64,000 nt of DNA from Tepidanaerobacter acetatoxydans_A (GCA_022840405.1 JALHJR010000003.1:62001-126000); one strand, 5' to 3'. Counted from the stretch's first letter, positions 1 to 9,000 are shown. The notes: generated by a model not told the origin, from the sequence alone. Made by a program: numbers and translations.

Positions 1-302
1 TGGCAAATACTATTCCGGATATGCTGGATTTGGCAGATCTATTCAAAGTTCTTGCTGATGAAACACGGGTGAAGATTGTTTACATATTGTCCAAGGAAGA
101 ATTATGTGTATGCGATATTGCGGCTCTCTTGAATTCTACGGTTTCCAACATATCGCATCATCTTAGGGTACTTCGGACTGCCCACCTTGTTAAATTTCGC
201 AAAGAGGGCAAGCAAGTATACTATACTTTGGATGATGAGCATGTAGTCCATATCATAAAAGAAGGATTTGAACATGTAAATCACATTCATCAGGAAAAGT
301 GA
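1..302 (+). CDS. ArsR/SmtB-family metal-responsive repressor (5' end outside window)
   Basis: Winged-helix repressor of the ArsR/SmtB family. The frame is open to the window edge (reading A-N-T-I-P-D before the first in-window Met at 21), so the start probably lies upstream. It reads F-K-V-L-A-D-E-T-R at the N-terminus, then ELCVCD, the CxC metal-site motif in the recognition-domain helix of CadC/ArsR-type sensors, then the SNISHHLRVLR recognition helix and a beta-wing ending in QVYYTL. The family binds an operator as a dimer and leaves it when Cd, Pb, Zn or As(III) binds. No metal pump follows it here; uvrC starts 47 bases downstream. A CadC-like operator and a Cd/Zn-type ATPase lie near 62.7 kb, so it could act there in trans, which is inference. 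Family assignment is sure; the metal is not. Confidence 0.85.
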   Translation, partial: ANTIPDMLDLADLFKVLADETRVKIVYILSKEELCVCDIAALLNSTVSNISHHLRVLRTAHLVKFRKEGKQVYYTLDDEHVVHIIKEGFEHVNHIHQEK

Positions 303-349
303 CAAGCTTTCCTTCTGCTGATATAATAATATTGGTGGGAGGAATTTTT

Positions 350-2179
350 ATGTTTAATCCAGATAAAATAGCTGATTTCCCAGAAAAACCCGGTGTTTAT
401 ATAATGAAAGACAAGCGAAATAGAATAATATACGTAGGTAAGGCCGTATCTCTAAAAAACAGAGTAAGGTCTTATTTTCAGTCCCCGAAAAACCTTCCAA
501 TAAAAGTTGCTTCAATGATTTCAAAGGTCGAAAATATTGAATATATAGTTACGGATTCAGAAGTTGAAGCACTTATACTAGAGTGTAATTTAATAAAGTT
601 TAATAGGCCTAAATATAATATTTTACTGCGCGATGATAAGCAGTATCCTTATATTAAAATCACACTGAACCAACCCTTTCCACGTCTGGAGGTTGTCAGA
701 AGGGTAAAACAAGATAAAGCTCGCTACTTTGGACCTTATGCCGATGTTGGAGCTATGAGGGAAGCAATTGATGTAATAAATAAGATTTTTCCGATTCGTA
801 GCTGTAGAAAGGATTTAAGCCAAACTCCGCTAAAAGAAAGACCATGTCTTAATTACCACATAAAGCGCTGTCTTGCCCCATGCCAAGGTTTTATTGAAGC
901 AGAGGAGTATGATGAAATTATTAAAAACATTATAATGTTTTTAGAAGGAAAACAGGAAACCCTAGTTAAACAACTAAAGGAGAAAATGCAAGAGGCTGCT
1001 GATAATTTGAATTTCGAAAAAGCTGCTGCGTTAAGGGATCAGATTGCGGCGTTGGAGAAGGTATTAGAAGAGCAAAAGATAGTATCTACAGATATGATAG
1101 ATCAAGATATTATTGCTATGGCAAGAGGCATTGACATGGTATGTATACAGGTATTTTTTGTAAGAGAAGGGAAAGTTGTGGGGCGGGAACCTTTTATTTT
1201 GAGCAATACCAATGGAGCAGAACGGAAGGAAATCCTTACGGCTTTTGTAAAACAGTTTTATAACAATGCTAATTTTGTACCTGATGAAATTATCATCGAT
1301 GAAGACATCGATGATAAAGCTACAATAGAAGAATGGCTTAAACACAAAAAAGGGTCTAAAGCTTATGTAATAATACCAAAGCGTGGAGAAAAGAAGAAAC
1401 TTGCGGAAATGGTTGCTGAAAATGCACGAATCTATTTGGAGCAAGTTGATAGTAAGGACGAGCGTGAAAAACTAAGAAACCTTCAAGCACTTGAAGAGTT
1501 GAAGCAATATCTAAATCTAGAGGATATACCAAGGCGTATCGAAGCATTCGATATTTCAAACACGCAAGGTGCTGAATCGGTGGCGTCCATGGTAGTCTTT
1601 GAGGAGGCTCAGCCCAAAAAGGAAGATTATCGGAAATTTAAAATAAAGACTGTTAAAGGGCCAAATGACTTTGAAAGCATGAAAGAAGTTGTTTTTAGAC
1701 GGTTTAAGCGAGCACTTTCAGGTGATAAGAAATTTAACAATTTACCTGACCTTCTTCTAATCGATGGAGGTAAAGGCCAGCTCAAGTATGCACGCCAGGC
1801 TTTAAAGGAATTAGGTTTATCTTTTATACCCACGATTGCTTTAGCAGAGGAGTTTGAGCATATTTTTACGGAAGGAATGGACGAACCCATCATACTGCCG
1901 GAAAACTCTGAGGCACTTTATTTAGTTCAAAGGATAAGAGATGAAGCACACCGCTTTGCACTGAGCTTTCACCGAAGTCTCCGAACCAAGAGGAATCTAA
2001 AATCTGTGTTGGAAGACATTCCGGGTATAGGAAAAGCCCGCCGGCTGGCACTTCTTAAGACATTCGGCGGTCTTGAAGGTATTAAGCAGGCTTCCTTAGA
2101 AGAACTTGCGAGCGCACCGGGCATGAATAAGAAAGCAGCACGGGCAGTATATGAATATTTTCACTGCATCTCAAAATAA
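350..2179 (+). CDS. uvrC: Excinuclease ABC subunit C
   Basis: UvrC makes the dual incision during nucleotide excision repair after UvrA/UvrB load on damaged DNA. Visible in order: an N-terminal GIY-YIG nuclease domain (PGVYIM near residue 14, then IIYVGKA), a cysteine-containing stretch around residues 150-180, a UVR motif (LNFEKAAALRDQIAAL) near 220 for UvrB contact, an RNase-H-like endonuclease domain (IEAFDISNTQG, LLLIDGGKGQ), and C-terminal helix-hairpin-helix repeats (LEDIPGIGKARR, LASAPGMNKKAA). Length of about 609 residues is normal. ATG 350 is chosen because GGGAGGA lies just upstream; the frame is open further upstream to 299 but without a better ribosome site. A terminator follows before spmA. 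Confident. Confidence 0.97.
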   Translation: MFNPDKIADFPEKPGVYIMKDKRNRIIYVGKAVSLKNRVRSYFQSPKNLPIKVASMISKVENIEYIVTDSEVEALILECNLIKFNRPKYNILLRDDKQYPYIKITLNQPFPRLEVVRRVKQDKARYFGPYADVGAMREAIDVINKIFPIRSCRKDLSQTPLKERPCLNYHIKRCLAPCQGFIEAEEYDEIIKNIIMFLEGKQETLVKQLKEKMQEAADNLNFEKAAALRDQIAALEKVLEEQKIVSTDMIDQDIIAMARGIDMVCIQVFFVREGKVVGREPFILSNTNGAERKEILTAFVKQFYNNANFVPDEIIIDEDIDDKATIEEWLKHKKGSKAYVIIPKRGEKKKLAEMVAENARIYLEQVDSKDEREKLRNLQALEELKQYLNLEDIPRRIEAFDISNTQGAESVASMVVFEEAQPKKEDYRKFKIKTVKGPNDFESMKEVVFRRFKRALSGDKKFNNLPDLLLIDGGKGQLKYARQALKELGLSFIPTIALAEEFEHIFTEGMDEPIILPENSEALYLVQRIRDEAHRFALSFHRSLRTKRNLKSVLEDIPGIGKARRLALLKTFGGLEGIKQASLEELASAPGMNKKAARAVYEYFHCISK

Positions 2180-2278
2180 AAAGATATGCAGATAATCTTA
2201 TTATACTACTATCTTTAAACCACAATATCAAAGGGCATTTCAACACAACAAAAGCAAGTTCAATACTAATGTTTATAA

Positions 2279-2308
2279 AAAAACAGGAAAGTTCCTGTTT
2301 TTTTTTCA
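2279..2308 (+). terminator. Rho-independent terminator after uvrC
   Basis: The hairpin AACAGGAA-AG-TTCCTGTT is followed by a run of T. It separates uvrC from spmA. Confidence 0.85.
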
Positions 2309-2334
2309 TAGATATTTAAGGGAGGGAATAGATA

Positions 2335-2925
2335 ATGAATCATATTTTTTCTTTTTTTGTTTTAGGGGGTATTATTGCTGCAGCTATCAACGGAAAGATT
2401 GATGTTGTTACAACTGCTGCTATGACAGCAGCAGGCAGTGCGGTTCAAAGAGCCATAGCTCTTATAGGTATTGTCGGTTTGTGGATGGGTATAGCAAGAG
2501 TAGCAGAAAAATCCGGTCTTATAGATAAACTCAGTCATCTAATAGCACCGCTTTTTAGCTGGCTTTTTCCGTCGATACCTAAAAACCATCCGGCATTAGG
2601 CTGTATTTTAATGAATTTAAGTGCCAATATGCTGGGCTTTGGAAATGCGGCAACCCCTTTCGGCCTAAAAGCTATGCAAGAATTACAAAAACTCAATAAT
2701 GACCCTGATACCGCATCTGAGGCTATGTGTACATTTTTGGCAATCAATACTTCAAGCGTTACTTTAATTCCTACAACATTAATAGCATTAAGGGCATCGG
2801 TCGGGTCTAAAAATCCATCGGAAATAGTAGGGACTGTTCTGTTTGCCACTACTTGTTCTACTATTATGGCTATTATAAGTGATATAATAATTCGAAATCT
2901 ATATTGGAGGAGGAAATATAATTGA
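2335..2925 (+). CDS. spmA: Spore maturation protein A
   Basis: Multi-pass membrane protein of the nucleoside-recognition (Gate) domain family, needed for normal spore core dehydration in Bacillus. It has a hydrophobic start, the conserved patch GIVGLWMGIARVAEKSGLIDKLSHLIAPLFSW split over residues 46-77 (quoted here only as landmarks G-L-W-M-G and S-G-L), an LSANMLGFGNAATPFGLKAM block near 98-117 typical of the Gate domain, and a TTLIALRASVGSKNP region. It overlaps spmB by 4 bases, indicating translational coupling. ATG 2335 has GGGAGGG upstream. Length of 196 residues fits the family. Confidence 0.93.
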   Translation: MNHIFSFFVLGGIIAAAINGKIDVVTTAAMTAAGSAVQRAIALIGIVGLWMGIARVAEKSGLIDKLSHLIAPLFSWLFPSIPKNHPALGCILMNLSANMLGFGNAATPFGLKAMQELQKLNNDPDTASEAMCTFLAINTSSVTLIPTTLIALRASVGSKNPSEIVGTVLFATTCSTIMAIISDIIIRNLYWRRKYN

Positions 2926-3458
2926 CCTCTGAAATGTTGGGAGAAAGTTTTTCATGGTTTATACCAGGCTTGATTTTTATAGTGTTTTTATATGGACATA
3001 TAAAAGGAGTCAGAATATTTGAAGTTTTTATCGAAGGAGCTCAAGAAGGATTTATGATGGCTGTAAAACTTATACCTTACCTCATTGGGATATATGTTTC
3101 CGTAGGAATCTTTAGAGAGTCGGGGGCTGTTGATATACTTGTAAAACTCTTGTCACCTATTTTAAAAGTAATAAAGGCCCCGACAGATGCTCTGCTTTTA
3201 TCTATAATTCGCAGTCTTTCGGGGCCGGCAGCACTAAGCATGACGATGGAAATCTTTGATACGCACGGTCCTGATTCGTTTATTGGAAGATTAGCATCAA
3301 CAATGCTTGGTTCGAGTGATACTACATTTTATATAATAGCAGTATACTTTGGTTCAGTAGGTATACGAAAAACAAGATATTCGGTTGTATTAGGTTTGCT
3401 TGCTGATTTTGCAAGTTTTGTGGCTTCAGTTTACATAGTTAGAAAAGTTTTTCTGTAA
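2922..3458 (+). CDS. spmB: Spore maturation protein B
   Basis: Partner of SpmA, also a Gate-domain membrane protein, acting in the forespore to lower core water content. The conserved AVKLIPYLIGIYVSVGIFRESG region and the SIIRSLSGPAALSM and MLGSSDTTFYIIAVYFGSVGIRKTRY landmarks are present across its 178 residues. The start is TTG 2922, overlapping the spmA stop, with GGAGGAGG just before it; ATG 2934 is an alternative. The pair ends without a clear terminator before the convergent chemotaxis receptor gene. Confidence 0.93.
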   Translation: MTSEMLGESFSWFIPGLIFIVFLYGHIKGVRIFEVFIEGAQEGFMMAVKLIPYLIGIYVSVGIFRESGAVDILVKLLSPILKVIKAPTDALLLSIIRSLSGPAALSMTMEIFDTHGPDSFIGRLASTMLGSSDTTFYIIAVYFGSVGIRKTRYSVVLGLLADFASFVASVYIVRKVFL

Positions 3459-3502
3459 AGAATTCATTTTGATAAAAAATCAATATTAACAGTTCTTTAC
3501 TC

Positions 3503-5053
3503 TTATTTTAGGCATATACCTGCACTAACAGCTCCGATAAAGCGGCCTTCTTTGAAAATTGGAGTTGCAACGGTAACCGTAGGTTTTCCGGTAAGAGCCG
3601 AAATATACATTTGTGATGTGAAATCCTTTCCTGCTTTTGCAGCCTTAAACCAATCTCGGAAGGAAAAGTCGGTTACTTCCGAAGGATTAGAATTTGCTAT
3701 GCTTTTTCCATAGGCATCAACGGTAATTATACCTGTAAGGTTTGGGAATTCATCTTTCAATTCATTGAAAATTTTAAGATGATTTTCTCTTTGCATTGAG
3801 AGTATCGCTTCAGATTTGACATAATTTTTAAGTGCATCTAGTAATTTTGATTTGATTTCTGAAGATACGTCGTAATTCCGATTTTGTAAAACTTTCTCCA
3901 CGTAACCCGATATTTCTGAAGATACTTTTACAAGGCTTTCTGTAGTGTTGTTTATATTACTCATTACAGCAGCCTGCTCTTCGGAAACGGCAGCGGTTTC
4001 CTGAAAAGCAGCAGATATATTCTCGGTCAGTGATGAAAAATCAACAATTAAATTTTTGATGTTTTCGGTAGCCGAAGCCTCATCTTTTGTAAGTTCACTT
4101 ATGTGGTCCATAGACTTGAGCGTGTTTTCAATTATTTCAGAAGTAACCTGCAGTGAACCTTTTGTAGTATTTGCTTGTTCTGCCTCTTTTTTTATTTTAT
4201 CAAAACTTAATACGATTTCTTCTGATAATTTCAATATCCTGTCACTAATATTTTTTATATTACTTTTAATTTCTCCGGCAGCAGACTGAGCATTTATTGA
4301 GAGCTTTCGTATTTCGTCGGCGACAACAGCAAATTGTTTTCCGGCATTGCCGGCTCTGGCAGCTTCAATTGCTGCATTCAATGAGAGAAGATTCGTCTGC
4401 TGGGCAATGCTTTCGACGGAAGTTATGATTCCGCCGATTTTATCGGTTTCCTGTTTTAAAGCTTGAACCCTTTCAGCGGTAACGCTGTTTTCCCGTGAGG
4501 TCATTTCAACTGAATGGACAAGATTTTCAATCATTTTAAATGTTTCGCTTAACGATTTTTGCACCTCAATATTTCCAGAAACAACGCTTGCAGTTTCTGA
4601 AGCTATGCGGTTGGAAAGGTTGCTGAGATTTTCAACTTCATTGACGGCATTGCTGCATGCTTTTACCTGTTCTTCGGCTCTATGAGCTACATGACTTATG
4701 GTTTCGGCAACTTCCTGAGAGGCCTTAGCCGATGTGTCGGTTTCTGAAGAAAATTTCTTGCACAGTTCTTGCAACTGCTCGGATGCTATAGAAAGTTCGC
4801 CTACGAGATGCCTTGTGTTTTGTGTTACGGCATTAATTTCTTGACAAAGTTCGCCTAATTTACCGCCTTTAATGTCATCGAAATTTTGCCATAAAAGCCC
4901 GTCGTTAAATTGCTGGAGTCGATCTATTACTTTGCCAATCTTATCTTTTTCTTTTTTGCTTTTTATAAAGTGTATTATGGCGAAAAGAATAACGACTGCC
5001 AAAAGAATAGCCGTAATATAATTTTCACTTACCATGTTCAAAAACTGCAACAA
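3503..5053 (-). CDS. Methyl-accepting chemotaxis protein with C-terminal Cache-like sensor
   Basis: Chemoreceptor with one N-terminal membrane helix (residues about 10-28) followed directly by a long coiled-coil signalling domain. The family hairpin tip is present around residue 220 (SIAQQTNLLSLNAAIEAARAG, with E/A-rich methylation helices on both sides). No periplasmic ligand domain exists at the N-terminus. Instead the last 115 residues resemble a PDC/Cache sensor: DWFKAAKAGKDF, then ISALTGKPTVTVATPIF and GRFIGAVSAGICL, which is normally the extracellular ligand pocket signature. By topology this domain would be cytoplasmic. The gene appears monocistronic, convergent with spmB. The receptor assignment is sure; the Cache assignment is by motif only. 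Confidence 0.9.
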   Translation of the reverse strand: MLQFLNMVSENYITAILLAVVILFAIIHFIKSKKEKDKIGKVIDRLQQFNDGLLWQNFDDIKGGKLGELCQEINAVTQNTRHLVGELSIASEQLQELCKKFSSETDTSAKASQEVAETISHVAHRAEEQVKACSNAVNEVENLSNLSNRIASETASVVSGNIEVQKSLSETFKMIENLVHSVEMTSRENSVTAERVQALKQETDKIGGIITSVESIAQQTNLLSLNAAIEAARAGNAGKQFAVVADEIRKLSINAQSAAGEIKSNIKNISDRILKLSEEIVLSFDKIKKEAEQANTTKGSLQVTSEIIENTLKSMDHISELTKDEASATENIKNLIVDFSSLTENISAAFQETAAVSEEQAAVMSNINNTTESLVKVSSEISGYVEKVLQNRNYDVSSEIKSKLLDALKNYVKSEAILSMQRENHLKIFNELKDEFPNLTGIITVDAYGKSIANSNPSEVTDFSFRDWFKAAKAGKDFTSQMYISALTGKPTVTVATPIFKEGRFIGAVSAGICLK

Positions 5054-5087
5054 TAAATCCTCCCTTCAAAAAATAGCGTACTTTATT

Positions 5088-6122
5088 TTATTTAATAGCA
5101 ATAGCTTTTACGGTTTCCAAGACTGTATTTATATCTTCTCTTGTAATCCAATAATGGGTTACAAACCTTACAGTTGCTGTATTTCCGCCGTTTATCTTTA
5201 TACCTCTTTCATAAAGTTTAGCTGAGAATTCATTGGCGGACATTCTAAGACCGCTGATATCACATAAGATTATGTTGGTTTGAACAGTTTCCATGTCTAT
5301 ATTAATACCTGGCATGTTGTTAAGTCCTTCGGCTAAAATTCTGGCATTATCGTGGTCTTCGTCTAATCGGGAAGTCATTTTTTCCAATGCAACAATACCT
5401 GCAGCTGCTAAAAAACCTGCCTGACGCATTCCGCCGCCTAACATTTTTCTAAATTTACGAGCCTTTAAAATAAAATCCCTGCTTCCGACAACTATGGACC
5501 CTACAGGGGCACACAGCCCTTTTGAAAGACAAAACATTACTGAGTCAGCGTAGCTTGCGATTTCCTTTACCGAAACCCTTAAATATGAAGCTGCATTAAA
5601 AATTCTGGCTCCATCCATATGTATAGCAATATTATGCTTTTTTGCCACTTCATAAGTGCCTTTAAGCACATCTATAGGAATTACAGTACCACCAGCCCGA
5701 TTATGGGTATTCTCAAGACATATAAGGCTGGTTTTCGGTTGATGAATATCGTCTTCACGTATAGCTGCCTCGATATCCAAAGGGTCCATAATACCCTTTT
5801 TGCCTTGAAGAAGTCTGCCTTGAACTCCTGCAAGTCGTGCTATGCCGCCAACCTCATAGGTTATTATGTGACATTTTTCTTCAAGAATAATTTCATCACC
5901 CGGTCGTGTATGTGACATTACACATATCTGATTACCCTGGGTCCCGCTGGTTACAAACATAGCCGCTTCTTTACCGAAAATATCAGCTGCCATTTCTTCC
6001 AACCGATTGATGGTGGGGTCTTCACCGTATACATCATCTCCGACTGAAGCATGACAAATTGAATCGCGCATTTCTTGTGTCGGTAAAGTTACTGTGTCGC
6101 TTCTTAAATCAATATATTTCAT
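5088..6122 (-). CDS. ltaE: Low-specificity threonine aldolase
   Basis: PLP-dependent fold-type I enzyme splitting L-threonine or L-allo-threonine into glycine and acetaldehyde. It starts with the family hallmark MKYIDLRSDTVTLPT, followed by VGDDVYGEDPTINRLE, the TSGTQGNQ phosphate-binding loop, ENTHNRAGG, HMDGARIFNA (Asp binding the PLP ring nitrogen) and SKGLCAPVGS with the Schiff-base lysine near residue 200. About 344 residues is normal. ATG 6122 is chosen because GGGGGATGT lies just upstream; an in-frame extension to 6215 has no ribosome site and lies outside family homology. Transcribed alone. Confidence 0.94.
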   Translation of the reverse strand: MKYIDLRSDTVTLPTQEMRDSICHASVGDDVYGEDPTINRLEEMAADIFGKEAAMFVTSGTQGNQICVMSHTRPGDEIILEEKCHIITYEVGGIARLAGVQGRLLQGKKGIMDPLDIEAAIREDDIHQPKTSLICLENTHNRAGGTVIPIDVLKGTYEVAKKHNIAIHMDGARIFNAASYLRVSVKEIASYADSVMFCLSKGLCAPVGSIVVGSRDFILKARKFRKMLGGGMRQAGFLAAAGIVALEKMTSRLDEDHDNARILAEGLNNMPGINIDMETVQTNIILCDISGLRMSANEFSAKLYERGIKINGGNTATVRFVTHYWITREDINTVLETVKAIAIK

Positions 6123-6323
6123 TGTACATCCCCCTGCAATTCTAATAAAATCTGTTTTTTGGTTTAGCATATTAATTCTACATAAAAATGGGAAATCCTT
6201 TCTTAAAAGATACACAATGTTACTAAAACAAAAAAAATAAAAAAATAAAGAGGTTATTTGCGGTTTATAACGAATATATAATTTAGATGATAATAAATTA
6301 TATCATAAAGGAGGGCTAATTTT

Positions 6324-6719
6324 ATGAGTGGCAAAACTTTTATAAGCGATTCGGTTTTTATTGAGATAGCAAAAGAGGCTATGCGTAAAGTTGAAGAAGT
6401 TTATAAGCAGGATAAAAAGGGAGGCCTTGCAGGTTTCACCAGAATGTTTGTAGATAGGTTTACACCACAGATTTCAGTAAAGAAAACCGACCCGACGGAG
6501 TTTGAAGAATCGGAAGGCACTGTGTCCTTTGAGGTGAAAGTTACCGTTTTATATGGTGTTAAGATTCCTGAAGTAGCCGAAAAGGCAAGAGAAAAAATTA
6601 TCAGTGAAGTAGAAACCCTTACGGGATATACAGTAGAAAAAGTTGATTTAGTTGTTGAAAGAATCATAAAACCTGAAGATATTCAGGAAGAAAAGCCTGA
6701 AGAAAAAGTTGAAGAATAA
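6324..6719 (+). CDS. Asp23/Gls24-family protein
   Basis: Small acidic protein of 131 residues of the Asp23/Gls24 envelope-stress family. It begins with the IS-x-V-x-x-IA pattern (ISDSVFIEIAKEAM) and contains the typical central beta segment VSFEVKVTVLYGVKIPEVAEKAREKI ahead of the TGYTVEKVDLVVE strand. The tail is an E/K/P-rich low-complexity stretch. Its role in Clostridia is not well known; homologues associate with the membrane under envelope stress. GGAGGG precedes ATG 6324. It is followed by a terminator and then the sigma-54 activator, so it is probably a single-gene transcript. Confidence 0.85.
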   Translation: MSGKTFISDSVFIEIAKEAMRKVEEVYKQDKKGGLAGFTRMFVDRFTPQISVKKTDPTEFEESEGTVSFEVKVTVLYGVKIPEVAEKAREKIISEVETLTGYTVEKVDLVVERIIKPEDIQEEKPEEKVEE

Positions 6720-6720
6720 T

Positions 6721-6750
6721 GGGAACCTTACGGTTCCCATCTGTGTTTTA
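6721..6750 (+). terminator. Hairpin terminator after the Asp23 gene
   Basis: The stem GGGAACC-TTAC-GGTTCCC is followed by a T-rich stretch. An almost identical hairpin occurs at 17817. Confidence 0.75.
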
Positions 6751-6781
6751 TTAAGCGATTCTCAAAGAGGTGAAAAGAATC

Positions 6782-8689
6782 ATGCCATATAAAATAGCCA
6801 TTGTAGCACCGTATGTTGAGCTATCGGATGTGGCTCGACACACATGTGATGAACTTGAAGTTGCAGCAAAAATTGTAGTAGGTGATTTAGAAGAAGGTGT
6901 TAAAGCTGCAAAAAAGCTTATCGATGAGGGTGCGGAAGTAATAATTAGTCGGGGAGGTACTGCAACGGCTATAACTCAGCGACTAGATGAGCCGGTAGTG
7001 GAAATTATAGTAAGCCCTTATGATATTATAAGGGCCGTAGCCAGTGCTAAAAGATGCGGCGATCATATAGGTGTGGTAGGGTTTAGAAATATAATATATG
7101 GCAGTAAGAGTCTAGAGGAAGTATTGGATGTTAAAATTGAGGAACTGGAGATAAAAACTGAAGCTGATGCACTAAGTGTTATTAAAAAGGCTAAGCAAGA
7201 CGGCATACAGGTAATAGTGGGAGATGCGGTATCTGTCCGATACAGTAAAAAATTGGGCTTAGAGTCTGTGCTTGTAACTTCCGGTAAAGAGTCGATAAGT
7301 ATGGCATTAAGAGAAGCTCAAGAGTTAGTTGTCGTGCGCCGAAGAGAAAAAGCTAAAGCTGAGCAGTTTAAAGCAATACTGGATTTTACGTATGAAGGAA
7401 TTATCGCTACAGATGCAGAAGGCAAAATTTCCTTGGTAAACCCTGCAGCAGAGAAGATATTAAGCAAATCAAAAACTTCACTTTTAAACCAGCCTGCGGG
7501 AAACGTGCTGCCAAGCCTAGCTTTAAAAAGGGTTCAAGAACAGGGCAAGCCCCTTTTGGGAGAACTTCATCGTGTTGGAAACTCTATGATAGTTCACAAT
7601 TTAGTTCCGGTAACAACAAACAACGAAACAAATGGAATCGTAATAACATTTCAAGATGCCGGCCATCTGCAGGCTGTTGAAAATAAAGTACGACGGGAAC
7701 TTTATCTAAAAGGGCATGTTGCACAATATACTTTTGAAGATATTATAACTTGCTCACCGATGATGAAAAAGGTTATCAATCAGGCAAAACAATTTGCACA
7801 AGCTGAGGCAGCAGTGGTAGTTACCGGGGAAACTGGCACGGGCAAGGAAATGCTCGTGCAGAGCATACATAATGCGAGCCTCAGAAAAAACGGTCCTTTT
7901 GTTGCTGTTAACTGTGCGGCAGTTCCCGAAAACCTGTTAGAGAGCGAGTTGTTTGGCTATGAAGAGGGAGCCTTTACCGGTGCACGCCGCGGAGGCAAAA
8001 AAGGACTATTTGAATTAGCTCACAATGGTACTATATTCCTGGATGAGATTGGAGAACTTCCGCTAAAATTACAAGCCCGCCTTCTTCGAGTTCTTCAGGA
8101 AAAAGCCATTATCCGGGTAGGCGGTGACAGAGTTATCCCGGTTGATGTTCGCATTATCGCGGCAACTCACAGAAATTTAGAGGAAGATGTTGAAAAAGGA
8201 ACCTTTCGCCAAGATTTATATTATAGGTTAAATGTGCTTAGATTATTGCTGCCTCCTTTACGAGAACGAAAGGATGACATCCCTCTATTAATAGACCGCT
8301 TGCTTGAAAAGATTTGCGGTAAGACTAATAAGGTGCGGCCTATAATTACTGATGAAGTATTGCAGATATTTAATGCCTATCATTGGCCGGGGAATGTAAG
8401 AGAGTTGGAAAATATGCTTGAACGATTAGTAGTGCTTAAGGGAGGACTACAAATTACTCCGGAAGATATAGGTGGAATAAAAGGGATATCTGAAGATAAA
8501 ATGAATAACAAAGAAACATGCGGCGGTATTCATATAGTACTAAAAGGGAACATGAAAGACATGGAAAAGGAAATAGTACGTAAAACCTTAGAACTTACTG
8601 GCTATAATAAAGAGAAAACCTGTAAAAAACTCGGAATAAGCCAGACCACATTGTGGCGGAAATTAAAAAAATGGGATATTGCAAAATGA
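6782..8689 (+). CDS. Sigma-54-dependent activator, PrpR type
   Basis: Enhancer-binding transcription activator for RNA polymerase with sigma-54. Domains in order: an N-terminal PrpR_N ligand domain (about 1-190; GAEVIISRGGTATAI and HIGVVGFRNIIYG are typical), a PAS domain (about 200-300; LDFTYEGIIATDAEGKI), the AAA+ core with Walker A GETGTGKE, the sigma-54 contact loop GAFTGA near residue 400 and Walker B IFLDEIGEL, and a C-terminal Fis-type helix-turn-helix (TLELTGYNKEKTCKKLGIS). ATG 6782 is preferred because AAAGAGGTG sits nine bases upstream. The PrpR_N domain in this family senses small acid metabolites. It lies just upstream of a consensus sigma-54 promoter and a sugar-acid operon, which it very likely activates. 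Confidence 0.93.
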   Translation: MPYKIAIVAPYVELSDVARHTCDELEVAAKIVVGDLEEGVKAAKKLIDEGAEVIISRGGTATAITQRLDEPVVEIIVSPYDIIRAVASAKRCGDHIGVVGFRNIIYGSKSLEEVLDVKIEELEIKTEADALSVIKKAKQDGIQVIVGDAVSVRYSKKLGLESVLVTSGKESISMALREAQELVVVRRREKAKAEQFKAILDFTYEGIIATDAEGKISLVNPAAEKILSKSKTSLLNQPAGNVLPSLALKRVQEQGKPLLGELHRVGNSMIVHNLVPVTTNNETNGIVITFQDAGHLQAVENKVRRELYLKGHVAQYTFEDIITCSPMMKKVINQAKQFAQAEAAVVVTGETGTGKEMLVQSIHNASLRKNGPFVAVNCAAVPENLLESELFGYEEGAFTGARRGGKKGLFELAHNGTIFLDEIGELPLKLQARLLRVLQEKAIIRVGGDRVIPVDVRIIAATHRNLEEDVEKGTFRQDLYYRLNVLRLLLPPLRERKDDIPLLIDRLLEKICGKTNKVRPIITDEVLQIFNAYHWPGNVRELENMLERLVVLKGGLQITPEDIGGIKGISEDKMNNKETCGGIHIVLKGNMKDMEKEIVRKTLELTGYNKEKTCKKLGISQTTLWRKLKKWDIAK

Positions 8690-8740
8690 GATATTTATTT
8701 CAAATTGAAAAAATACATTGTTCAAATACTACTCAAGGGG

Positions 8741-8771
8741 AATAGGCTGTTTGTTAAGACAGCCTATTTTT
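8741..8771 (+). terminator. Terminator after the sigma-54 activator
   Basis: A strong hairpin AATAGGCTGT-TTGTTA-AGACAGCCTATT runs into T's. It insulates the regulator from the downstream operon. Confidence 0.9.
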
Positions 8772-8828
8772 CATTTTGGAAAAATCGAATCAAAATAAAG
8801 AGAATATTGTTAGCTATAAAACTAAAAC

Positions 8829-8851
8829 AGCAAGTTCTTTAAACTCTTGCT
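8829..8851. promoter_or_regulatory. Inverted repeat, candidate activator site
   Basis: AGCAAG and CTTGCT form arms separated by 11 bases, 54 bases upstream of the -24 element. That spacing is within the usual range for enhancer sites of sigma-54 activators. Binding by the adjacent regulator is inference; other weak repeats exist in this AT-rich stretch. Confidence 0.35.
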
Positions 8852-8904
8852 ATTACTAAGATATAGCTGCTTTTAAAATTATTTATCAACTTTTATTTTA
8901 ACAC

Positions 8905-8920
8905 TGGCACAGATATTGCA
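8905..8920 (+). promoter_or_regulatory. Sigma-54 (-24/-12) promoter
   Basis: TGGCACAGATATTGCA matches the sigma-54 consensus TGGCAC-N5-TTGCW at every defined base. It lies 80 bases before the first gene of the operon at 9001, directly downstream of a sigma-54 activator gene. The rest of this 310-base intergenic stretch holds a terminator and an inverted repeat. Confidence 0.88.
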
Positions 8921-9000
8921 AGCTATTAAATAATGAAAATAGAAATACATTTGACATTCGCTGCACTTTAAAAAGCAAAGCTATCGGAAGGAGTAAATCT

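Noticed and set aside
1064..1444. Long minus-strand frame opposite uvrC
   Set aside because: It is antisense to strongly conserved UvrC coding sequence, has no ribosome site and reads as low-complexity aromatic sequence.
5034..5225. Plus-strand frame between the chemoreceptor and aldolase genes
   Set aside because: It is antisense to the C-terminus of threonine aldolase and has no ribosome site.
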